A DNA stretch of 64,000 bases from assembly GCA_903813345.2 (NCBI GenBank), contig CAIIXF020000009.1:16331759-16395758 (forward strand), given 5' to 3'. This stretch comes from Owenia fusiformis (taxonomy: Eukaryota; Annelida; Polychaeta; Sabellida; Oweniidae). Within the stretch, counting starts at the first letter, position 1, and every line of letters starts with the position of its first letter. The notes under the pieces are model-generated. The model saw nothing but the letters and a program-made list of their open reading frames with translations. It made no database searches and was not told where the DNA came from. Below are positions 1-10,647 of the stretch, one piece after another. Both the position numbers and the translations under genes were made by a program.

Positions 1-427
1 AGTACTTGCTGCCGCTTTAATAAGTCAGAGTGAGTCTAGTTTGGAGGAATAAATTCATGAAATACCCTATGATCACCCATATATTTACCTTTCAAATATC
101 CCAAGGAATTCTGTAATTTGAGACTTCTACAGAAGAATTTGAGAGACGCATTGTGCGTTTATTAGAGTGAATATGGAATGTGCGTTTAATGATTAACTCA
201 CCATCCATCCACAATCTTCTCTGAGACAAACCATGTTAGCTTGCGCTTAGAGAGGACAGTATTCTGGAGATTGAGACGACTGTAGGAGTAGATGAATGGT
301 TTGCGGATACCTACAATTAAAATGTTGATTAAGTGTTGATGAGAAATGCAGTCAGTACAGTATTAAGGGCAATTTATACCAAACTTTAATTGTCCTACTG
401 AATAAAATATCCAAAATGAAACTAAGA
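1..427. other. Intron sequence with fragments of a GTGCGTTTAT repeat
   Basis: No gene seen. Two copies of GTGCGTTTA(T/A) at about 152-195 resemble the ends of the element at 39372-39999 (CTCTATTAAACGCACA), so a decayed relative is likely. The rest is unclassified AT-rich sequence. Confidence 0.4.
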
Positions 428-1300
428 CAATAGCAACGCCAAAGTGTAGCAAATCCCATCGAACAGCCATGGGTGGTATTTTTACACTGTATATAGCAAA
501 ACTAGCAGCCATTTTTCAAAATAGCCACTTTCTACCAAAAGTGTCATTAGACAGTCACTGCATTGCTTATAGTATTCACATATCAAATATGATCAAAATT
601 GCTCCGCTACTTTTCCAGTCATAGTAAAATACGTTAAAATGGTGGCAATTTTTCAAAATGGCTGCCTTCTACCACAAGTGTCATTAGACAGTGTGCCATG
701 CTTATAGTATTCACATACCAAATATGAAAAAATCGCTCCACTACTTTTCGAGTAATAGTAAAATACGTTAAAATGGCAGCCACTTTTACTTTTCCAGTCA
801 TAGTAAAATACGTTAAAATGGTGGCAATTTTTCAAAATGGCCACCTTCTACCAAAACTGTCATAAGACAGTGTGCCATGCTTACAGTATTCACATACCAA
901 ATATGAACAAAATCGCTCTACTACTTTTCGGGTTACAGCAAAAATCGTAAAATAACGAGTAAAGGCCGCCATTTTTCAAGATGGCTGCGATGTTATATAC
1001 ATTTCTAGCTTTATTAATGTTCCATATAATATTTTTACATTTAAAACATATTGCTACAACAGTTTTACATATTGCACCTAAATTATTAAAATGGCCACCA
1101 TTATTAAATGAGTGGCCATTTTGAAAATCGTCTTTCGAGCAGAACTTCTACCCCCATAGGATATATATATACAAAATATGAACAAAATCAGGCCAACTGT
1201 ATTTGAGTTATTGCCCGGATGGATTGACGTACAGACGGACATATGGACAGACGGATGGGGGTGTTCCCAATATCCCTCCCAACTTCGTTCGATGGGATAA
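428..1300 (+). mobile_element. CCCATCGAAC-family tandem-repeat element, copy 1
   Basis: The left end reads CAACGCCAAAGTGTAGCAAA then TCCCATCGAACAG. The right end reads CTTCGTTCGATGGGATAA, an inverted match of about 12 bp. The interior has about three ~130-bp units (AAAATGGCAGCC...CTACCAAAAGTGTCATTAGA...CCAAATATGAACAAAAT), then a distinct right arm with a short GGAC-type stretch (~1222-1255). No transposase frame is present. Three other copies are at 20011, 28162 and 46145. Minus-strand frames ending in serine/arginine-rich peptide here are translation of the minisatellite, not genes. Confidence 0.8.
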
Positions 1301-1379
1301 ATAGTCAAGGACACAGTCACAAATGTGTACAACATGTCAACATGGGTATCGTGATGCATCATCTAATGATAGATTTTCT

Positions 1380-1560
1380 AGATAGATTATTTATTCATTC
1401 ATTTATTTAAGTGTCACCTATCTCAAATAGCCAGCCCTACCTGGGCTTACAAGACTCATTTTACATTACATGTAATTGAATTTTTTACAATACAAATATA
1501 AAATAAGTGCAATTCAGTTAAACATCATTATTGATTTTGATTTTTAAATAAAAAGTATTT
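1380..1560 (-). mobile_element. Possible LINE 3' tail
   Basis: On the minus strand the sequence ends in an ATTCATTC/ATTTATTTAAG-type simple tail (1390-1412), preceded by GCCCAGGTAGGGCTGGCTAT, which resembles 3'-UTR ends of CR1/L2-type LINEs. There is no coding remnant, so the call is weak. The following plus-strand frame at 1589-1837 is not recognised. Confidence 0.3.
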
Positions 1561-1883
1561 TGTCCAATGATGCAAGTTAATCCATATCATGGGCATTCAT
1601 AGACTATCAATTAATAAATCATATAATTTCAGAAGACCATTTAATCCCAAGAGGAACAGATTTTTAAATGCTATTACTGCAAATTTTGGCATCTGTCAGC
1701 CAATTAATATCATTCGACACCTTTTAGGCAATCATGGCTCAGAGAACCTGAGCATTCAGAAACAGCTACTAGGTGACAAGACAGGCAATAAAATTAGTCA
1801 AATCAAAGTTGACCCTTCAAATGAAGAGAAAACTTGAATTTAAAGATCAACGAATTTATAACCATGATTAACTAAAAGAGCTT

Positions 1884-2443
1884 CCCGCTAAAGCCCAACA
1901 CACACCAATGGGGCAAAATCCGACTTGCCCAACTGTGCCCCATTGGGTCTTAAGATGTCCCATGAGACCTCATTAATTTTGCCCCATGAAGTCCCATCGA
2001 GTCCCACCATGCCCCATTGAGTCCCATGGAAATGATATAATTAAAGTTTAGAAGGTTTTGTCACAGTCAATTTGATCCTAAGTCACCTGACACGTCACAT
2101 GATCAAAAGTTCCATGATGCCCCATGGAAGGAATGAACATATTCATTCTCAATAGAGCTTCATTGGACATCATGGGACTCAATGGGGCAAAGTCTGATGG
2201 TTTATAGAGGACTTGGAGGTCCTACCATGCCCACTTGCCCATTGAGTCCCATTGTGTCCCACCATGCCCCATTGAGTTCCATGTTGGAGTTCATGGGACT
2301 CAATGGGGCACGATTGGGGAAAGTCTGACTGAGTCCAATGGAGTCCATGGAGCAAAATCCTATGAAGTCCAATGAGGTCCCATGCAGTTCTTAGTTTATT
2401 GAGGTTCAATCGTGCCCCTTTGGTGTATGTTGAGTTTAAGGGA
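1884..2443. repeat. GGGGCA-rich inverted-repeat element with CCCATTGAGTCCCAT satellite core
   Basis: Left arm CTAAAGCCCAACACACACCA at 1888 and the inverse of the right arm (2440 leftwards, CTTAAACTCAACATACACCA) match over ~28 bp with a few differences. The core repeats GCCCCATTGAGTCCCATG-like motifs on both strands. No coding potential. The element is probably non-autonomous, and its class is unknown. Confidence 0.6.
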
Positions 2444-2575
2444 CCAAATGTCTATTTGGAAGAGCAATGAAAAAAAATTGAAACAAAAAAAATCCTGATT
2501 TGGGTTCTTCTCGTTTTCAGTAAACCTGACGCGATATTGGAGAATATTTGTCATCTATCTATGCAACAGTGATAA

Positions 2576-3117
2576 GGGGTGGGGTCAAAATATCAATGTT
2601 CATATGGAGACGAAAGTAATTTCGTTTGGACAACAACCCCCCACCCCCCTCTAGACGAAAGCTTAGGTCACTTAAAAAAACATTGATTTTCAGTGACTGT
2701 CAAATGATTTGGAACCCGTGATTACATTGATGAACATGTTACCTTTATACACCGATGATATACTATAGCGATTATTAGTTATTATTACGGTGAATTAACA
2801 CACGTTCGCAATTTAACTGCATTGAACTCTTCAAAAGGAGGAGGGAAAAGTACGGAATTTATTTGAAAAATGATCGAATTATCGTCTTTATCTACCGATA
2901 TTTTGGACCTATCACACAAAAAAGCTCACCAACTATTGAAAACAAGCCTTTTTATCAGAACATAGCGCCAGAAAAAGTGGGTAAGTCCAATTATTTTTTG
3001 TATATCAGATCCGAATTATCAATGTTTTTTTGGTCAACGAAAGTGCCCAAAAACCCCCTCCCCCCTCGCGAAAGTACTTTCGTCTCCATATGAACATCGA
3101 TATTTTGACCCCGCCCC
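2576..3117. mobile_element. PIF/Harbinger-like MITE with TAA target duplication
   Basis: Inverted termini begin GGGGTGGGGTCAAAATATCA on the left and GGGGCGGGGTCAAAATATCG on the right and continue for ~60-80 bp through GTTCATATGGAGACGAAAGT. Flanks are TAA (2573-2575) and TAA (3118-3120). A 3-bp TWA duplication with G-rich termini fits PIF/Harbinger. The 542-bp length and absence of a transposase make it non-autonomous. The plus-strand frame at 2863-3093 runs into the right terminal repeat and is fortuitous. Confidence 0.75.
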
Positions 3118-3120
3118 TAA

Positions 3121-3895
3121 ATGAATAATAAATACAGGTTATCGTTGTTTATCATAATATAACAAGAATAGTTCCACGGAGAACATTTCAAACAGCACAT
3201 TAATGGGATGATTGCAGGACTCGTGCTTGACAAAAGGCTCTGGAAACGGTTAATGTAGGTCATAACATATTCTTTCGAGTAGCTCCCTATATGTTGGACT
3301 TCAATTCTTGTCTATAATCAGATTGGTAACTTTCACTTTGACTAAAAATGAATTTGTCTCTCACCAGATCAGGCCCTAGCCAGCCTTTGCAAGGGAGGTA
3401 GACTTTCCAAAAATTTCCAGGGGTTCTATATTGTAAGTTTTGTCCCAAAAATAATTTAAAAAACTCAATTGCCAAAAAAAACTGCATGGCCACCTCACAT
3501 TTACCCAAAATGCTAAAAACCAAATCAGTTCGTGATTTGCAGAGTCATCCCTAAAATTTATGTTTATGTTATCTGTCTTTCATTATAATATCAGACAAAT
3601 AAGTAGAGAGCCTATGCCGAGGCATTACTGTTAAAATTTAATTCTGACAATTATAATTTAAAGAAAACTTGAAGACAGGTCAGAGAAAGATACATGAATT
3701 TTGAACTATAACACAGTATATGTCTTGATTTTCTTAAAGACAGAGTGAAGAAAATCAGCTGTTAGTTCAATAGCCTTTTTATTTATTTGTAACAAAAAGT
3801 AAAAGGCATATCCTGTCTTCCTGCTTTTTATGATTGAAAGAGTTTAAATTAAAGGATGGCGGCCTCCTAGTTCTCTGTGGAAAATGAGTCTTGAA
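3121..3895. other. Intron sequence with one decayed 162-bp-type unit
   Basis: At about 3440-3560 there is a degenerate copy of the module seen in tandem at 4.8-5.6 and 7.1-8.3 kb (GGCCACCTCACATTTACCCA then AAATGCTAAAAACCAAATCAG). No gene seen in the remainder. Confidence 0.5.
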
Positions 3896-3975
3896 TTATT
3901 AATAAAGGACCCACTGTCCTACGCTCACACAGTGTAGAACCTTTAGAGGAATGTATATCCTGATTTTCAAACAAA
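3896..3975 (+). repeat. Left-end fragment of the GCTCACACAGTG family
   Basis: AATAAAGGACCCACTGTCCT followed by ACGCTCACACAGTGTAGAAC closely matches the left end of the element at 31718-32789. Only ~80 bp of the family is present. Confidence 0.7.
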
Positions 3976-4028
3976 ATTATTGATTTTGATTTGTAGTCTC
4001 GAACTTTGAGAAACTTAAACAGCACAGT

Positions 4029-6867
4029 CAGGGTTCATACACCTTTTTCAAAATGAAATTCCCTGCCATTTCCCTGACATTTCCAAGCAAGAAAGAAAAT
4101 TTCCAGATCAAATTTTGCATGCACGGCCTCATGAAAAGTCTCAAACAACTGTAATATTTAAAATACAAGACTTATTATGAAACATTGTGGGTTCTCCTTT
4201 AGCACCATTTCTCATGACTTAATTTACTTTTTATTCACCAATTTATTTTTTGATACACACTATTTTTTATGTTTTACATTCCATAAGGCCAAAGGTAAAC
4301 ATACATCACATAAAGGGGCGTAGCCAGCAAATGTCAAAGGTGTGCAATTCTTTGGGTTTGGATCACTGCGAGAAAAAGTAACCAAAAAGGGGATACGGGG
4401 GTTCACCCCCAGAATTTTTTTACAATTTTCATTGTATTTGGTACATTCTAAGCATTTCAAACTATAATTTGTTAAGTTTTGTAATAAATCCAAATGACAA
4501 CTGAAACTTTAAAATTTTGATCTAATATCATACTTCATTGTATTTGGTGCATTCTAAGCATTTCAAACTATATTTTGTTAGGTTTTGTAATAAATCCAAA
4601 TGACAACTGAAACTTAAAAATTTTGATCTAATATCACACTAGAACAAGGCACAGACGTGAACAATATCGTACCTAAAACACAGCATTGTGGTCTTGTTGA
4701 CCAAGAAAGCAAGATGGCCGCAGAAAAGTTAATCAGCTCTAGAACTTATCACTGTGTAACATATGTAAAAATTTGAACGGTTTGGCTGGAAACCTGTAGA
4801 CAAGTCTTGAAAGTGAAGATTTTAGGACGGAAAATCCAAAATGGCCACCTTAAAATTTAACCAGAATGCCCAAAAACTAATCAGTTCTTGACGTTGATAT
4901 GTAGAAACATCCCTGAAAATTTCAGATGAATCCCTCTAAAGGTTTGGCTGGAAACCTGTAGACAAGTCTTGAAAGTAAAGATTTTAGGATGGAAAATCCA
5001 AAATGGCCACCTTTTAATTTACCCAGAATGCCCAAAAACTAATCAGTTCTTGACGTTGATATGTAGAAACATCCCTGAAAATTTCAGATGAATCCCTCAA
5101 ATGGTTTGGCTGAAAACCTGTAGACAAGTCTTGAAAGTGAAGATTTTAGGATGGAAAATCCAAAATGGCCACCTTAAAATATACCCAGAATGCCCAAAAA
5201 CTAATCAGTTCTTGACGTTGATATGTAGAAACATCCCTGAAAATTTCAAATGAATCCCCCAAATGGTTTGGCTGGAAACCTGTAGACAAGTCTTGAAAGT
5301 AAAGATTTTAGGATGGAAAATCCAAAATGGCCACCTTAAAATTTACCCAGAATGCCCAAAAACTAATCAGTTCTTGACGTTGATATGTAGAAACATCCCT
5401 GAAAATTTCAGATGAATCCCTCAAATGGTTTGGCTGGAAACCTGTAGACAAGTCTTGAAAGTGAAGATTTTAGGACGGAAAATCCAAAATGGCCACCTTA
5501 AAATTTACCCAGAATACCCAAAAACTAATCAGTTCTTGACGTTGATATGTAGAAACATCCTTGAAAATTTCAGATAAATTCCTCAAATGGTTTGGCTGGA
5601 AACCTGTAGACAAGCTGAAAAGTGAGATGCCGCCCGCCCGCCCGTCAAGCTGACTACAATATCGTACCTCTTGTTAGGTACGATAAAAATAACAACTCCG
5701 TCGAGGGGAAATTCCCATGCACCTAATGAAACATATTTTATCAAATACTGATCATTGTGAACATAATATGATAGCAATAACCTGGAATTACTATTGTCTT
5801 CTTCCTTTTGGGAAAATCTATACCAAAACATGATACCTTTATTAGAAATTCCTTCTCAAGTAGCATCACAAAAAGGCACAGGCCTATGATACAAAATCAA
5901 ATAATATTTGTGTTATCAGGTATCTTATTTCTTTAAATTATCAAAAAGTTCATAAAAAATGGTGGCTATTTGAATTCAGAGACCATCTTAAATATTTCTT
6001 CTTGAGCAGGTCCTTTGTCCCTGAGGTATTGCCATATAAAATTTGAGCCAAAGTAAAACTATAGGTTCATCTTTACATGAAGAAAGGTTCTTAATTCTTT
6101 TGATTCTGGGTTATTTCCTCCCCTTCCCTTGAAATTTGGACCAAATCTAAAAACTGTTCATAATGTTTTCAAAATTAGTTTTTTTCATTAAAAATGGCAA
6201 AAGTATGTTCTTAACCAAAGCATCGGAATACAAAATTTGAACAAAACTGTCAACTGATATTTGAGTTATTGCCTTGACAAATGGACAGATGAATAGACTG
6301 ATGTACCACAGGACTGTCTAACAGACAGCTTCTTAATATAAATACAGTTTTACATTGAAAAGAGTTCCCGGAATTATTTTTGTTTTTCACCTCCCACCCT
6401 CCTCAGATTAACCCCTCAACAAAACATATACCGTTAATTAACTTTGAATGGCCCAAGACTAACTTATGGAGAAGCATAATTGCATTGAACCATTTGTACA
6501 TTATATGTATATTCTTTATTGCTTGGTTTCAGTATAATGTTCAAACTGTCCTTACAAATAGACAATATACCAGATAAAATGTCATTCAATCAACCGTAAT
6601 GAAAAGATTTCAATTTTGTGGAAACAACTAAATGTTAGATTTTGGATTTTATTGATATCCTGTCATAGCCCTAAAATATATTTTGCTGGAACATTATTTT
6701 TTCAACAATGATACAAAATTCGCTGACATTTCGCTGACATATATACTGTTTCAAAATTCCCTGACATTTTTGGCCCTTTTTGACCTAATTTCAAAATTCC
6801 CGGACATTTCCAGTACCTGGAAAAATAAATCAATTTCCCTGACATTTCCAGGTGTGTACAAACCCTG
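4029..6867. mobile_element. 2.8 kb CAGGGTT inverted-repeat element with 5-bp target duplication ACAGT
   Basis: Left terminus CAGGGTTCATACACC and inverted right terminus CAGGGTTTGTACACACC are flanked by perfect 5-bp repeats ACAGT (4024-4028 and 6868-6872). Subterminal regions carry TTCCCTGACATTTCC motifs in opposite orientations (4050-4095; 6720-6850). The interior has a ~105-bp tandem duplication (4428-4640) and a complete nested tandem-repeat element (4632-5695). No transposase is recognised. A 5-bp duplication with CAGGG ends does not match a class I can name with confidence. Confidence 0.7.
4632..5695 (+). mobile_element. ATATCGTACC-family tandem-repeat element, copy 1 (5 full units)
   Basis: It begins ACAAGGCACAGACGTGAACA then ATATCGTACCTAAAA. 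Next comes a 5' unique segment with CAAGATGGCCGC, then units of ~162 bp (TGGTTTGGCTGGAAACCTGT...AGGACGGAAAATCC...ATGGCCACC...ACCCAGAATGCCC...CATCCCTGAAAATTTCAG) starting near 4776, 4938, 5103, 5264 and 5426, and a truncated one at 5588. It ends with a GCCCGCCCGCCC stretch and the hairpin ATCGTACCTCTTGTTAGGTA CGAT. This design recalls bivalve Pearl/HINE elements (non-autonomous Helentron relatives). Confidence 0.8.
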
Positions 6868-6959
6868 ACAGTTTGTGACCTAGTTTGAGGACCTTTGACC
6901 TTGAACATTTTACTTATTCAGAGCTCAGTAGGTCTTTTGAGATTAAGGTGACCAAAATT

Positions 6960-8353
6960 TATATCCTAATAATCAATTTGAACAAGGCACAGACGTGAAC
7001 AATATCGTACCAAAAACACAGCATTGTGGTCTTGTTGACCAAGAAAGCAAGATGGCCGCAGAAAAGTTAATCAGCTCTAGAACTTATCACTGTGTAACAT
7101 ATATAAAAATTTGAACGGTTTGGCTGGAAACCTGTAGACAAGTCTTGAAAGTGAAGATTTTAGGACGGAAAATCCAAAATGGCCACCTTAAGATTAACCC
7201 AGAATGCCCAAAAACTAATCAGTTCTTGACGTTGATATGTAGAAACATCCCTGAAAATTTCAGATGAATCCCTCAAATGGTTTGGCTGGAAACCTGTAGA
7301 CAAGTCTTGAAAGTGAAGATTTTAGGACGGAAAATCCAAAATGGCCACCTTAAAATTTACCCAGAATGCCCAAAAACTAATCAGTTCTTGACGTTGAAAT
7401 GTAGAAACATCCCTGAAAATTTCAGATGAATCCCTCAAATGGTTTGGCTGGAAACCTGTAAACAAGTCTTGAAAGTGAAGATTTTAGGACGGAAAATCCA
7501 AAATGGCCACCTTAAGATTTACCCAGAATGCCCAAAAACTAATCAGTTCTTGACATAATATGTATAAACATCCCTGAAAATTTCAGATGATTCCCTCAAA
7601 TGGTTTGGCTGGAAACCTGTAGACAAGTCTTGAAAGTGAAGATTTTAGGACGGAAAATCCAAAATGGCCACCTTAAGATTTACCCAGAATGCCCAAAAAC
7701 TAATCAGTTCTTGACGTTGATATGTAGAAACATCCCTGAAAATTTCAGATGAATCCCCCAAATGGTTTGGCTGGAAACCTGTAGACAAGTCTTGAAAGTG
7801 AAGATTTTAGGACAAAAAATCCAAAATGGCCACCTTAAGATTTACCCAGAATGCCCAAAAACTAATCAGTTCTTGACGTTGATATGTAGAAACATCCCTG
7901 AAAATTTCAGATGAATCCCTCAAATGGTTTGGCTGGAAACCTGTAGACAAGTCTTGAAAGTAAAGATTTTAGGACAGAAAATCCAAAATGGCCACCTTAA
8001 GATTTACCCAGAATGCCCAAAAACTAATCAGTTCTTGATGTTGATATGTAGAAACATCCCTGAAAATTTCAGATGAATCCCTCAAATGGTTTGGCTGGAA
8101 ACCTGTAGATAAGTCTTGAAAGTGAAGATTTTAGGACGGAAAATCCAAAATGGCCACCTTAAGATTTACCCAGAATGCCCAAAAACTAATCAGTTCTTGA
8201 CGTTGATATGTAGAAACATCCCTGAAAAGTTCAGATGAATCCCTCAAATGGTTTGGCTGGAAACCTGTAGACAAGCTGAAAAGTGAGACGCTGCCCGCCC
8301 GCCGCCCGCCCGTCAAGCTGACTACAATATCGTACCTTTTATTAGGTACGATA
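6960..8353 (+). mobile_element. ATATCGTACC-family tandem-repeat element, copy 2 (7 full units)
   Basis: It has the same left end and unique 5' segment as the copy at 4632, near-identical in sequence, but carries seven complete ~162-bp units (first at about 7117, last partial unit at about 8250). It ends in GCCCGCCCGCCGCCCGCCCG and the hairpin around TATCGTACCTTTTATTAGGT. Units within the copy differ by only a few substitutions, so the array has recently expanded or been homogenised. Not coding. Confidence 0.8.
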
Positions 8354-8394
8354 AAAATCAACTTTTTTACCTTTTGAAGGTCACTGAAGGTCAA

Positions 8395-8600
8395 ATCTCA
8401 AATCTAATATAAGGTCAGATTTGAACTCCTGGCAACTTTTTTCCCCAAAAAATTTGGTCAAATTGAAGCAAGTCGAAAGGTCAGACAGGCATTATGGATA
8501 TGCATAAAATGAATGTGAATATGACTCAATACAAATAGCAGTTTTAATTTGTGCAGCCAATGATGACTGACTTTATACATGAGAAAGTTCCCTGAAAATG
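8395..8600. repeat. Dispersed repeat (AGGCATTATGGATATGCATA), copy left of the mariner
   Basis: GCATTATGGATATGCATAAA followed by ATGAATGTG...AATAGCAGTTTTAATTTGTG recurs at 9790-9880 and inside the element at 32600-32690. Here it lies just left of the mariner at 8751, and another copy lies just right of it. Confidence 0.65.
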
Positions 8601-8750
8601 ACAGTCCTACTTTTTGTCAAATTTTATAGAGTAAACACCAAAAACTGAAATTTCAAAGCTTTGAGATCTTCAGAGAACATAAGTTCCATATACAGCAACT
8701 ACATGTACTTCAAGTTATTTGAAAGTTCAACTTCAACAAAGTGTCTAGTA

Positions 8751-9725
8751 CAGGGTGTCCAAAAAAAAACAGGACCGTAAGAAAGTTGAATAACTCGGTC
8801 AATTTTGCATATTTTGCCTTGAAATTTGAGAATTATTTAGTTCATTCAATGTGAATTTTGTTCTGAAAGTTTGATGATAATCTGTTTATTGTGTCAAAAA
8901 CTACAGTCCTTACAAAACATGCTCAAAGTGGGCACTTCTCCTCTCTATGCACAAACGAATCCTGCGAACAAAGTTGTTAATTACCCTTACGTAAATATTG
9001 GGGTAGTTATTGCCCTCTTAAGATTGTTAGGGACCTGTCAGTATACACATTGGCTTTGAGAAATCCTCAAAGATAAAAATTTGGGGATTTAGATCAGGCG
9101 AATGAGCTGCCCATATGGTTTGCGTTCTGCAACTGATGAGCTGACCACCAAAGCATTGCCTAAACCATTTCAGCATATCATTTGCAGTGTTGGGGTGGTA
9201 TTGGCTTGTTAAAACCACTGCTTAATTATCTCCTTAGATGTCCCTTCTGGTGCTTAGTGACCTCCAAAACTTGGTGAGAACTTACTGGTCCTTGTTCATG
9301 GTGATAGCAAGTCCCCAGTCACCTTCGAACCAAAAGGGACTGATGATTCCATGTTTCCTCATTGCCACCCAGGGAGTGCATTGTTCAGAATGCAATGGAT
9401 GCATTAACACTTCATCAGGGGGATGTAAGCCCCAGTAGCAATTGTTCTTGGAACAAACTTGTCCATTCAGAAAGACATGTGTGTAGGAGGATCATCAACA
9501 GCTTTGTTCACCGGATTGAATTGTGCATAGAGATGAGATTTGCACATTTGGGGCATGTTTTGTAAGGAGCTGTAGTTTGTGACTCAATTGGTAGATTATT
9601 ATCAAACTTTCACAACAAAATTCACATTGAATGAACTAAATAATTCTGAAATTTCAAGGCAAAATATGCAATATTGACCGAGTTATTCAACTTTCTTACG
9701 GTCCTGTTTTTTTTTGGACACCCTG
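8751..9725 (-). mobile_element. Mariner-like element with fold-back ends and broken transposase
   Basis: CAGGGTGTCCAAAAAAAAAC termini are inverted and flanked by TA (8749-8750, 9726-9727). The terminal repeat is unusually long: ~130 bp nearly perfect, with recognisable match for ~245 bp. A degenerate mariner/IS630 transposase is seen on the minus strand: HVFLNGQV...WG near 9480-9440, a PFWFEGDWGLAITMN stretch near 9330, SPDLNPQIFIFEDF near 9070, and C-terminus FVRRIRLCIERR near 8950. A second C-terminus (FVHRIELCIEMR, ~9500-9560) reads on the plus strand at the other end. So both ends derive from the transposase 3' side. The element cannot be autonomous. Confidence 0.85.
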
Positions 9726-9745
9726 TATTTACAGAAAATTTGACT

Positions 9746-9890
9746 TTTTGACGTCAAAATCAGCAATTTCTCAGAAACTAAGCGAACTTGGGAAATGGCG
9801 ATGATAGGTCAAATAGGCATTATGGATATGCATAAAATGAATGTGGATATTAGGCAATCGGAATAGCAGTTTTAATTTGTTTTTTTCTTC
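9746..9890. repeat. Dispersed repeat (GCATTATGGATATGCATAAA), copy right of the mariner
   Basis: Matches 8470-8560 and 32560-32690 (AGAAACTAAGCGAACTTGGG, AAATGGCGATGATAGGTCAA, then GCATTATGGATATGCATAAA). It has no coding content. Confidence 0.65.
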
Positions 9891-10180
9891 GATTAGATAC
9901 AGTTCTCCATCTAAAACGTGTCATGACCTTCTGAGAGTTTGACCCTTGGATGCATCCACTAACTATACATGTAAGACCCACTCTACATAAAACTTGCTAA
10001 GAGGTTTAGATTTGCACTGTCAAAAATAATATTATACGTATTTAAGATGTGGGAGAATGAACATCATGATAAACCATGACATCTCATTTTTCTCAGCCCA
10101 CAGATGCCATGATATAATGAGCTTGATTTGGCAATCCAAGAAAATTGAAGATTTTTGAGATCTTTCCACCCAGCTCATAT
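9891..10180. other. Unclassified intron sequence
   Basis: Nothing recognised on either strand. Confidence 0.5.
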
Positions 10181-10181
10181 T

Positions 10182-10560
10182 TCATCTTATTGGGGTCATA
10201 AAACTGTGAAAAAGAAAGATGCTATGAGCATCAGAATGGAGAATGAATGCCATATAAATTGTCTGCAAGTGTTTTGATCTCACTGAAAATTTGAGTGCCT
10301 TTTGATTTGGAATCAACATTTTATTGCAACTAGTAATTACTGAAATAATATGTTCTTCAAAGCTAAGGTGTTTGTCCAAAATAATGCCTAAATGTTTATG
10401 GCTATCTACAAGAGGTATCTGCTCATTATTCACAGAACACTGGAATTTGTTTCTTGACTTTTCGAATGTGCTTGGATTAAAAGATAACCTCTTTGCTCTT
10501 AGACGCTATAAATTTGAGTTTTCATTTCATGGACCAATTGGCCATTTCATTGATATCTGA
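10182..10560 (-). pseudogene. LINE reverse transcriptase fragment
   Basis: The minus strand reads a region just C-terminal to the reverse transcriptase palm: VNNEQIPLVDSHKHLGIILD, then a SFEEHI...KHLQTIYMAFIL run. The HLGIILD and KHL.T.YM.FIL blocks align with the LINE at 13160-13929 (HLGVILDD...KHLETMYMSFIL), so they are related families. Upstream (10560-10440) the frame is broken. It is truncated at both ends and non-functional. Confidence 0.75.
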
Positions 10561-10647
10561 TTGAATTTTTGATTTGTTACTTCAACTCTTCCGTGAAATG
10601 ATTACAGACAAGATTTTAGGACAGAAAATCCAAAATGGCAACCTTAA

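Noticed and set aside
4776-5600. 162-bp tandem units as a centromeric satellite
   Set aside because: Bounded by defined element ends with a hairpin, present in two short copies with 5 and 7 units, and modules occur singly elsewhere.
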